Source of the DNA: Ruminococcus sp.
Lineage (GTDB): Bacteria > Bacillota > Clostridia > Oscillospirales > Ruminococcaceae
Length of the DNA stretch: 6,733 nucleotides
Assembly (NCBI GenBank): GCA_017544125.1
Contig: JAFYET010000137.1
Location: 1-6,733, forward strand
Direction of reading: 5' to 3'
Under the pieces are notes generated by a model. It was not told where the DNA came from and did not search any database. It worked only from the letters and a program-made list of their open reading frames with translations. Of this stretch, positions 1-4,674 are shown piece after piece. Each line of letters starts with the position of its first letter. Within the stretch, counting starts at the first letter, position 1. A program made the position numbers and the translations under genes.

Positions 1-7
1 ATATCAT
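1..7 (-). CDS. Start of an unidentified gene running off the left edge
   Basis: Only the start codon and one further full codon are visible (ATG ATA, from position 7 leftward). The reason to call it is context: an AAGGAG ribosome site lies 10 nt upstream on the minus strand, behind a good promoter at 43-71. A competing start is the ATG at 32-30, which lies in another frame, has no good ribosome site, and would be almost leaderless given the predicted transcription start near 36. Nothing can be said about the product. Confidence 0.4.
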
Positions 8-42
8 CGGTATAGCTCTCCTTTATATTCATCGTCTTAGCT

Positions 43-71
43 ATTATACCATATTATAACGAAAAAGGCAA
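43..71 (-). promoter_or_regulatory. Sigma-A type promoter for the left-edge gene
   Basis: Reading the minus strand, TTGCCT (71-66) and TATAAT (48-43) are separated by exactly 17 bp, and TGG directly precedes the -10 box (extended -10). The predicted start lies about 30 nt before the ATG at position 7. It sits just past the terminator of the unit to its right, so the left-edge gene is a separate transcription unit. Confidence 0.7.
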
Positions 72-97
72 TAATGGTTTTTTAACATATTCCAAAC

Positions 98-126
98 AAA
101 AACCGCATGGGTGTTATCCATGCGGT
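98..126 (-). terminator. Rho-independent terminator of the acetyltransferase/rubredoxin unit
   Basis: A perfect 9-bp stem (accgcatgg at 102-110 with ccatgcggt at 118-126) closes a 7-nt loop. On the minus strand it is followed by TTTTT (102-98). It starts 7 nt after the stop codon of the membrane-anchored protein, so it ends that transcript. Confidence 0.88.
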
Positions 127-132
127 ATGGTG

Positions 133-808
133 TTATTTCTTGTTTTTCTTCTTTATTATCACGACAACAACCAGAATAACCAACAGCAACCCGCCGCCAG
201 CTGCTGCGAAAATAACCGCCATAGGCGTGAAGTTACCGTCAGAGGGCTTGCTCTCTGTGGTCGTTACATCAGATGATGATGATGATGCATCGGTTCCATA
301 TTTTATAGTAGTAACGACAGTAGTTGTGGTCATATCAGCCTTAAACTCTTCGGCAGATTCTTTGTCCAAGAATTCACTAAGGTCAAGATCCTTTCTGGCT
401 GTGAAGAAAGTCGAAAATTCTTTAGTCTTGAATGTCAAACGGCTTAAGTACGCACCCGGGTAGTTAGTAGTGGTCAGTTCCGCATCTTGCCTGTGCCTTT
501 GCAGTTAGGGCAGGTATCGCTGACGATATCGTCGTGGTCGTCATGCTCTTTGCCGTCACCACGGCAGCTCGGGCATTGGTAATAGCCGCCGTCGCACTTG
601 CCCCTGCCTTCCTCGCCCGGGCAGACTATCTGCCCTTTGCCGTTACACTCGCCACAGACGATCTTGCCCTTATTGCCGCAGGCGGTGCAGTTGAATTTGC
701 CCGTTGCGTTACAGTGGTAGCACTGCTCGAGTATCTGTGCGCTGACAGGGAATGAAGCGAAGGAAATAGTACTATGGCGCAGAGAATAAATGTGATAGAT
801 CGTTTTAT
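133..808 (-). pseudogene. Secreted, membrane-anchored CxxCxGxG cysteine-rich protein, broken by two frameshifts
   Basis: Read as one gene of about 225 residues, this encodes four parts in order. First is a signal peptide (Lys-Arg, then a run such as SITFILCAIVLF, then FASFPVSA with likely cleavage before QILEQ). Next is a DnaJ-like Cys-rich region with about five CxxCxxxG motifs (CYHCNATG, CTACGNKG, CGECNGKG, CPSCRGDG, CPNCKGTG), probably zinc-binding. Then comes a Thr/Ser-rich stretch of roughly 110 residues. Last is a C-terminal membrane helix (GGGLLLVILVVVVII) ending in KKKNKK, placing the Cys-rich part outside the membrane. As written the gene is not readable: joining the signal to the Cys-rich part needs one extra T near 760, and joining that part to the anchor needs one extra G near 480. 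The ribosome site GGAGG (820-816) has ideal 7-nt spacing to an ATA at 808, where ATG would be expected. It is the last gene of its unit. It is either decaying or carries homopolymer sequencing errors. Confidence 0.62.
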
Positions 809-836
809 AAGGTCGCCTCCGTGCTGAAGGGGTCAT
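474..836 (-). CDS. Longest intact piece of the broken gene: CxxCxGxG zinc-finger-like ORF
   Basis: This 120-residue open frame starts at an ATG that overlaps the stop of the rubredoxin gene as ATGA, and is what an automatic caller would probably report. Residues from about 39 onward hold the CxxCxxxG repeats resembling the DnaJ central Cys-rich domain; there is no J-domain and no DnaJ C-terminal domain. The first 35 residues are basic and poorly hydrophobic, whereas a textbook signal peptide lies in an adjacent frame, so the N-terminus from this ATG is probably not the native one. The frame stops just before a Thr-rich stretch and membrane anchor that continue in another frame. If the frameshifts are real, this piece might be made by coupling to the upstream gene, but it would lack both export signal and anchor. 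Confidence 0.4.
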   Translation of the reverse strand: MTPSARRRPYKTIYHIYSLRHSTISFASFPVSAQILEQCYHCNATGKFNCTACGNKGKIVCGECNGKGQIVCPGEEGRGKCDGGYYQCPSCRGDGKEHDDHDDIVSDTCPNCKGTGKMRN

Positions 837-1612
837 TTTTTCTTCTTTTCAAAGTTCTGGTAGTCAACGCCGCATATGGGGCAGATAAAGCCCTCGGGCA
901 GCTCGTCGCCCACATACTCATAGCCGCAGATAGTGCAGCGCCATATGATACTGCCGTCGCCCGCAACGCCTGCGGGAACTGCGCCCGGCTCGTAGACTAT
1001 CTTCTCAAAATCAGAAGCGGGGTGCTTACAAAGCGGGCAGACAAAGTCCTCAGGCAGCTCCTCACCCACATACTCATAGCCGCAGATGATACAACGCCAC
1101 ACAGTAAGCCCCTCGTCAGTCACCGCTATGGGCTTGGGCTTAGGCTTGATATTTTCAAGGTAGTAAGCGTAGTCAGCCGAGCGTGCAGCGTTAAGCATTG
1201 CCATTTCGCCCACGTCTGCTATAAACATAGTATGCGTGCCGAGGTCTATACTCTGACAGACTTCGGCGCTTATAAAGGAGTTAGTACCCTGCGTCACAGC
1301 AAGGGTGCCGTTTGAAACACGCTTTACATCGGAGAAGCCTGCAAACTTATCCGCCTCTCTGCCCGTCTGGAAGCCAAAGCGCTTGATAAGCTCAAAATCC
1401 GCCTCCTGGCTGATTATAGATGCTGTGAACTTACCCGTAGATGCTATCATGTCATGGGTAAGGTTTGCCTTATTGACGGTAAGGCTTATACGGTTAGGCT
1501 CGCTCGTCACCTGCCCGACCGTATTTGTGATACAGCCGTTATCTTTGCCGTTTTCGTTCGCCGTCACCACGAACAGTCCGTAGGTTAATTTGTAGATAGG
1601 GTTGTCTGACAT
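833..1612 (-). CDS. Flavin reductase-like domain fused to two rubredoxins (Hrb-type protein)
   Basis: This is a 259-residue cytoplasmic redox protein. Residues 1-155 are a flavin reductase-like FMN-binding domain of the short type (start SDNPIYKLTYG, with NGCITNTVGQVT and a later TMFIADV strand). A KPKPKP linker follows. Then come two rubredoxin domains with complete iron ligands: Cys174, 177, 192 and 195 in the first, Cys226, 229, 244 and 247 in the second, each with the WRCxICGYEYVG start and a CPxC second knuckle. In anaerobes, related flavin reductase-rubredoxin proteins (high-molecular-weight rubredoxin, Hrb) pass electrons from NAD(P)H to flavodiiron proteins that remove O2 or NO; that role is family knowledge, and no flavodiiron partner is seen here. 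The start at 1612 is chosen because GAGGT sits 9 nt upstream and the flavin domain begins there; an in-frame start at 1693 would overlap the upstream gene. It lies 41 nt after the acetyltransferase. The two-rubredoxin layout is less common than one. Confidence 0.9.
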   Translation of the reverse strand: MSDNPIYKLTYGLFVVTANENGKDNGCITNTVGQVTSEPNRISLTVNKANLTHDMIASTGKFTASIISQEADFELIKRFGFQTGREADKFAGFSDVKRVSNGTLAVTQGTNSFISAEVCQSIDLGTHTMFIADVGEMAMLNAARSADYAYYLENIKPKPKPIAVTDEGLTVWRCIICGYEYVGEELPEDFVCPLCKHPASDFEKIVYEPGAVPAGVAGDGSIIWRCTICGYEYVGDELPEGFICPICGVDYQNFEKKKK

Positions 1613-1653
1613 AAGAATTACCTCGCTTTCGGTTAGGTTGTTTTTATGGTTTG

Positions 1654-2406
1654 TTATTCTTTTCTTACAGTTACATACTGCGCCGCCGCACAAAAGCCGA
1701 GGCTTTCGGCGAGCTTACGTGATGCGGTGTTGCCCTCATCACACGCCCACACAGGGCGTTTACCCTGCGCAAGGGTATATTCTATCATCTGCTCTGCCGC
1801 AAGGGATGCAAGCCCTCTATGGCGAAACTGCGGTGATGTTTCCACGCCGATATCCACCTCATCAGGGCTGACAGCAGCAGAGAATGCCCATGATGCAGGA
1901 ATTCCGTTACACATAACGCAAAAGCCTGCACCGCTCTTTGCAAACTCCTCTTTATCACGCCACGAAAAGCGTGGAGTCACCCGCCCGTCAAGGGAATCAA
2001 AGAGCTTATCATCGATCTCACGGACCTCGCAGCCGTCGGGCATCGAAGCCTTTGGACAGGGCGGCTGAGAAGCAAGCTCAAAGCCAAAGCGGCTGCCGAA
2101 GGAAAGCCCTTGTTTGCTTTTGAAAAACCGCACGGCTCTCCCCTCCTCCGCAAACAGCACAAAGCGCCTTGGCAGCCCCTCAGCGATCAGAAATTCGTCA
2201 TAGACCTGCTCGAGAAATGCCTCATCGCAGCGCCCGAAAAAGAACGCAAAGCCGCAGTAATGCCACAGCAGCAGCGAGCCGCCGTCTGCATACACCTCGC
2301 CCGACTGTCTGTGCTTAAGCACCGACAGCGGGTAGACCGAGCCGCAGGGCGTGCCGCTCACAAATCCCAAAGCGGCATCATATTGTTTTAGGGCGAGCTT
2401 TTTCAT
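1654..2406 (-). CDS. GNAT family N-acetyltransferase
   Basis: This 250-residue protein has its acetyl-CoA-binding GNAT fold in the C-terminal half. Motif A is visible at about residues 189-206, with the pyrophosphate-binding pattern QFRHRGLA (the R/Q-x-x-G-x-A signature). It is followed by the motif B helix NTASRKLAESLGF at 226-238, a strong GNAT hallmark. The N-terminal 120 residues are a separate, less conserved region, as in the clostridial two-part GNAT proteins. These enzymes move acetyl from acetyl-CoA to an amine; the substrate cannot be told from sequence. The ATG at 2406 follows an AGAGGTG ribosome site and a strong promoter at 2451-2479, so this is the first gene of the unit with the rubredoxin fusion and the Cys-rich protein. 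The second-to-first gene gap is short with no visible terminator, supporting co-transcription. No damage is seen. Confidence 0.88.
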   Translation of the reverse strand: MKKLALKQYDAALGFVSGTPCGSVYPLSVLKHRQSGEVYADGGSLLLWHYCGFAFFFGRCDEAFLEQVYDEFLIAEGLPRRFVLFAEEGRAVRFFKSKQGLSFGSRFGFELASQPPCPKASMPDGCEVREIDDKLFDSLDGRVTPRFSWRDKEEFAKSGAGFCVMCNGIPASWAFSAAVSPDEVDIGVETSPQFRHRGLASLAAEQMIEYTLAQGKRPVWACDEGNTASRKLAESLGFCAAAQYVTVRKE

Positions 2407-2450
2407 GATACACCTCTGAACGCTTCACAAATTCACAAATCATTTTTATA

Positions 2451-2479
2451 ATTATATCACATCTTCTTCAACATTTCAA
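2451..2479 (-). promoter_or_regulatory. Extended -10 promoter for the acetyltransferase/rubredoxin unit
   Basis: On the minus strand, TTGAAA (2479-2474) and TATAAT (2456-2451) are 17 bp apart, and TGA precedes the -10 box. Transcription would start near 2444, about 38 nt before the ATG at 2406. The stretch from here to the tRNA promoter at 2571 is AT-rich and shows no further site I can name. Confidence 0.8.
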
Positions 2480-2570
2480 GTTAATTTGCACAAGCTGTCA
2501 CCAAAGTTTTCGTCGGGAATTTAGCTGTTCCTACAAAAATAAAAAAAATCGCCCGAGTTTTCAAAAACGC

Positions 2571-2599
2571 TTGACAAACCGGCGATTATAGTGTATAAT
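2571..2599 (+). promoter_or_regulatory. Consensus promoter for the tRNA-Met/tRNA-Glu operon
   Basis: TTGACA (2571-2576) and TATAAT (2594-2599), both perfect matches, are separated by 17 bp. The predicted start is near 2606, about 20 nt before tRNA-Met. Such a full-consensus promoter is typical of stable RNA operons. Confidence 0.93.
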
Positions 2600-2609
2600 A
2601 ATATAGTCG

Positions 2610-2716
2610 TTTATGGGGCATAAATGGCGGCATAGCTCAGTTGGCTAGAGCACTTGGTTCATACCCAGGGTGTCACCGGTTCAAATCCAGTTGCCGCTAC
2701 CATTTGGCCCCATAAA
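2610..2716 (+). repeat. Perfect 10-bp inverted repeat bracketing tRNA-Met
   Basis: TTTATGGGGC at 2610-2619 is the exact reverse complement of GCCCCATAAA at 2707-2716. The arms flank tRNA-Met including its CCA end, with 6 nt on the left and 4 nt on the right. In the precursor RNA they could pair into a stem that holds the tRNA at its tip and separates it from tRNA-Glu, like the processing stems around rRNAs. The pairing is seen; the role is inferred. Confidence 0.75.
2626..2702 (+). tRNA. tRNA-Met (anticodon CAT), elongator type
   Basis: The sequence folds as a full cloverleaf: acceptor GGCGGCA/TGCCGCT, D stem GCTC/GAGC, anticodon stem CTTGG/CCAGG with loop TTCATAC, T loop TTCAAAT, discriminator A and an encoded CCA. 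The T stem (ACCGG/CCAGT) has one C-A mismatch. The G1-U72 pair and the overall likeness to Bacillus elongator tRNA-Met, including CGGTTCATACCC-like anticodon arm bases, argue against initiator tRNA or the lysidine-type tRNA-Ile. First of two tRNAs under one promoter. Confidence 0.93.
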
Positions 2717-2720
2717 TTTT

Positions 2721-2795
2721 GGCCCGTTGGTCAAGTGGTTAAGACTCCGCCCTTTCACGGCGGCATCATGGGTTCAAATCCCGTACGGGTCACCA
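2721..2795 (+). tRNA. tRNA-Glu (anticodon TTC)
   Basis: The cloverleaf is complete: acceptor GGCCCGT/ACGGGTC with one G-U pair, anticodon stem CCGCC/GGCGG with loop CTTTCAC, T arm ATGGG/CCCGT around TTCAAAT, discriminator A2792 and encoded CCA (2793-2795). It shares the promoter with tRNA-Met and is followed directly by the operon terminator. An integrase gene ends 103 nt downstream, so the 3' end of this tRNA is the natural candidate for a phage or ICE attachment site; no second copy of that 3' end was found in this window. Confidence 0.95.
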
Positions 2796-2805
2796 CTACT
2801 TTTAG

Positions 2806-2847
2806 CTCTGAAATGACGTATTTACGTCGTTTCGGAGTTTTCTTTTT
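2806..2847 (+). terminator. Rho-independent terminator of the tRNA operon
   Basis: A long hairpin (2806-2837) pairs CTCTGAAATGACGTA with TACGTCGTTTCGGAG, with two G-U pairs, and is followed by TTTTCTTTTT. On the minus strand there is no U-run after the stem, so it acts for the tRNAs and not for the integrase arriving from the right. Confidence 0.92.
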
Positions 2848-2856
2848 CCCGCACGA

Positions 2857-2874
2857 CCCATTATTAGCCCATTA
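2857..2874. repeat. Short direct repeat CCCATTA with 11-bp period
   Basis: CCCATTA occurs at 2857-2863 and again at 2868-2874, one helical turn apart, between the tRNA terminator and the integrase 3' end. This is where arm-type integrase binding sites could lie in an attachment region. The repeat is short, so the assignment is only a suggestion. Confidence 0.3.
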
Positions 2875-2897
2875 CTCTAATGAACAGTTGTGACAAG

Positions 2898-4094
2898 TTA
2901 CAGACAGTCACGCTGTTCTTTTTTTATTTGAAAATTAATTGACTGACCTATTATATCCGAGGTGCGTGCTTTCTGCATTGCGAATTCGTGAGTGTAGATT
3001 CCTAAAGTCGTGTTGCAGTTGCTATGCCCGAGGTCTGCCGAGACTGTTGCTACATCAACGCCTGCTGCGATGAGTATGGAAGCGTGGCTGTGGCGCATAC
3101 TGTGAATATTGCAAAACCTGAAATTATTCTTTGCGCAGAACTCCCTGAACCAGCCGTAGGGTGTCTGGGGATTCATAGGCAGACCGTTCCACTTGGTGAA
3201 AAGTCTGTCGGTATCTACCCACTTGCTGCCCTGACGCTCACGCTCGCTGTCCTGCCACAACTTGTATTCTCTGAGCAGTTCAAAAAGCTCATCGGGGTAT
3301 CTGTTGCAGCGCTGCGAACGCTTTGTTTTGGTCTTGCCGGTATACTGCCCCTTTGCGCCCGTGTATGCAGATGTTCTGCGGACGGAGATAACATTCTCCT
3401 CCCAGAGAATATCCTTCCACTCAAGCCCTAACAGCTCTCCCCTGCGGAAACCCGTGAACACTGCCAGCGTGATGAAGACTCTGTATTTAAGCGGTGCCTG
3501 CTGTAAAAGTTCAAAAAGCTGATCGAATTCCTCAGGTGTATATATCTCACGCTCTTTCTCCTCACCGATGTGCGGTATCTTCATCTTCTCGCACGGATTG
3601 TATGTCAGCATATCCATATCAATGGCATAGCTGAACACATCGCTGATGAAGCTGATATGGTGGATAATAGTTTTGCGTGAAAGCGGTTCGCCCGTTTTGA
3701 AATTCCTGCCGTTCACCGCAAGGTCGTTTATGAACAGCCTGATGTCTCGTCTCGTTATCTTGTCAAGCTTCAGGTGACCAATAGTGGGATAGACTCTTGT
3801 TGTGAGCTTTCTCATGCGCTCATAGGTTGTGGGGCGAAGCTCAAGCTTTGCGTACTCCTCAAACCACTGCTCGGCGAAGGTCTCAAACTTAACATTTCCC
3901 GACTTACAATGCCCTATCTTGCACTCTTCCTCGAATAATACTGCTTGTCTGTGTGCCTCCTTTAATGCCTGTTTTTCGCTCATACTCTCGGGCGGACGGT
4001 ACGTCTTGTACTTTACTATCTGCTTGCCGCGAATATCGTAGCCGCAGGACACCCTTATAGAAAATGAACGGCCTTTCTTTGAAACTGATGCCAT
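2898..4094 (-). CDS. Tyrosine recombinase / integrase 1
   Basis: This 398-residue site-specific recombinase is of the Tn916/phage integrase type. Residues 1-60 form an arm-type DNA-binding region (RSFSIRVSCGYD...), about 68-165 the SAM-like core-binding domain (FAEQWFEEYAKLELRPTTYERM), and about 185-385 the catalytic domain. Catalytic residues are all present: Arg217 in TGFRRGEL, a Lys in KTKTKR (about 254-258), His331 and Arg334 in HSMRHSH, His357 in LGHSN and nucleophile Tyr367 in GIYTHE. The start at 4094 is chosen because AGGAGGG lies 7 nt upstream and because MASV matches the N-terminus of integrase 2; 13 more residues are open upstream. It is transcribed toward the tRNAs and diverges from the xis-int2 pair, to which it is homologous along its full length. 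It has no excisionase of its own beside it. It looks intact and is likely active. Confidence 0.95.
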   Translation of the reverse strand: MASVSKKGRSFSIRVSCGYDIRGKQIVKYKTYRPPESMSEKQALKEAHRQAVLFEEECKIGHCKSGNVKFETFAEQWFEEYAKLELRPTTYERMRKLTTRVYPTIGHLKLDKITRRDIRLFINDLAVNGRNFKTGEPLSRKTIIHHISFISDVFSYAIDMDMLTYNPCEKMKIPHIGEEKEREIYTPEEFDQLFELLQQAPLKYRVFITLAVFTGFRRGELLGLEWKDILWEENVISVRRTSAYTGAKGQYTGKTKTKRSQRCNRYPDELFELLREYKLWQDSERERQGSKWVDTDRLFTKWNGLPMNPQTPYGWFREFCAKNNFRFCNIHSMRHSHASILIAAGVDVATVSADLGHSNCNTTLGIYTHEFAMQKARTSDIIGQSINFQIKKEQRDCL

Positions 4095-4144
4095 ATTAGC
4101 CCTCCTGACGAAGAGCTGATCGTGGTATCGCATTCGTACCTTTA

Positions 4145-4174
4145 ATTATACCACAGAACGATATGATTTTCCAA
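4145..4174 (-). promoter_or_regulatory. Promoter for integrase 1
   Basis: On the minus strand TTGGAA (4174-4169) and TATAAT (4150-4145) are 18 bp apart, with TGG before the -10 box. The palindrome TTTTCC-AATA-GGAAAA (4167-4182) overlaps the -35 box and could be an operator. The leader also holds a 7-bp inverted repeat, GTGGTAT (4122-4128) with ATACCAC (4148-4154), spanning the transcription start. Transcription would begin near 4138, leaving a leader of about 44 nt. Confidence 0.65.
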
Positions 4175-4200
4175 TAGGAAAATTAAATTTTTCGTATCGT

Positions 4201-4236
4201 CAATGCACAAAATAATACCTCTGTTTTTGTGCATTG
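4201..4236. repeat. Perfect 12-bp inverted repeat between the divergent int1 and xis promoters
   Basis: CAATGCACAAAA (4201-4212) is the exact reverse complement of TTTTGTGCATTG (4225-4236), around a 12-nt gap. It lies between the int1 promoter and the candidate xis promoter and touches the -35 box of the latter. No U-run follows, so it is not a normal terminator. An operator for a shared repressor, or a binding site for excisionase or integrase, fits the position; this is inference. Confidence 0.7.
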
Positions 4237-4263
4237 CTACAAAGTTTTTGGTTTTGTGATAAT
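4234..4263 (+). promoter_or_regulatory. Candidate promoter for the xis-int2 pair
   Basis: TTGCTA (4234-4239) and GATAAT (4258-4263) are 18 bp apart with TGT before the -10 box. The -35 box is a weak match. The leader to the xis start would be about 96 nt and includes the small palindrome GATCA-TTT-TGATC (4325-4337), a possible further operator. Weak boxes would fit a promoter that is normally off. Confidence 0.4.
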
Positions 4264-4365
4264 TGTGTGAAAATGACGCCGATTTTTTTTCGAGTTACAT
4301 AAGATTTCACTTATTATATATATAGATCATTTTGATCGGACTATATCATAAAGGAGGTCATCTAT

Positions 4366-4674
4366 ATGACTAACGAAGAAATTGTAATGAAGATCGCAGA
4401 GCTGGTGATCCAGCTGCTGGAGCAGAACAAACCCGCAGAGTCAAAAGCTGCATCGGATAAGGTGGAGATGCTGACGATAGGCGAAGCTGTCAGGGAATTC
4501 CCCGGACTTACAAAATCGACGCTCAGACAGCTGACGGCTCAGGAGAAGATACGCTTTTTCAGAGCAGGCGAAGGCAATAACGGAAAGATACTTATCAACA
4601 AGGCGAGCCTTGTTGATTATCTGAACGGTGAAACAAAGGAGGATAGCAATGGCATCGGTAAGAAGAAAAAATAA
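4366..4674 (+). CDS. Excisionase-like helix-turn-helix protein
   Basis: This 102-residue protein has a C-terminal DNA-binding domain of the excisionase/MerR-like winged-helix type at about residues 36-86: LTIGEAVREFPGL, then KSTLRQLTAQEKIRFFRAG, then a wing and KILINKASLVDYL. An N-terminal helix (EEIVMKIAELVIQLLEQ) probably mediates self-association. Proteins of this family bend attachment-site DNA and bias integrase toward excision, and often regulate the integrase gene. The ribosome site AAGGAGGT lies 7 nt before the ATG at 4366. The last 26 bases overlap the start of integrase 2, whose own ribosome site lies inside this gene, so the two are translationally coupled and form one module. The Lys-rich tail (GIGKKKK) is encoded by the overlap. 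Assignment rests on domain pattern and position; a plain regulator is the alternative. Confidence 0.83.
   Translation: MTNEEIVMKIAELVIQLLEQNKPAESKAASDKVEMLTIGEAVREFPGLTKSTLRQLTAQEKIRFFRAGEGNNGKILINKASLVDYLNGETKEDSNGIGKKKK

Noticed and set aside
269..287. Trinucleotide GAT run, a possible phase-variable microsatellite
   Set aside because: It is a run of only a few in-frame Ser codons (TCA) in the low-complexity linker of the anchored protein; changes would be in multiples of three and would not switch the frame.
474..490. Programmed -1 ribosomal frameshift joining the Cys-rich part to the membrane anchor
   Set aside because: No X-XXY-YYZ slippery heptamer is at the junction, and a second shift and a bad start codon exist upstream, so decay or sequence error is simpler.
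821..1315. Long plus-strand open frames opposite the rubredoxin gene
   Set aside because: They are antisense shadows of a well-supported gene, with no ribosome site and no recognisable protein pattern.
2654..2893. 79-codon plus-strand ORF across the tRNA genes
   Set aside because: It overlaps both tRNAs and the terminator; its GSNPV repeats are just translated T-loop sequence (GGTTCAAATCC).
4133..4140. TTCGTACC in the int1 leader as a fourth copy of the RHH-like operator
   Set aside because: Only 8 bases match the 6331-6344 copy and the rest differs; too short to separate from chance.
4201..4240. The 12-bp inverted repeat as a transcription terminator or CRISPR repeat
   Set aside because: No U-run follows it on either strand and it occurs only once, so neither reading fits; an operator-like site is the better reading.
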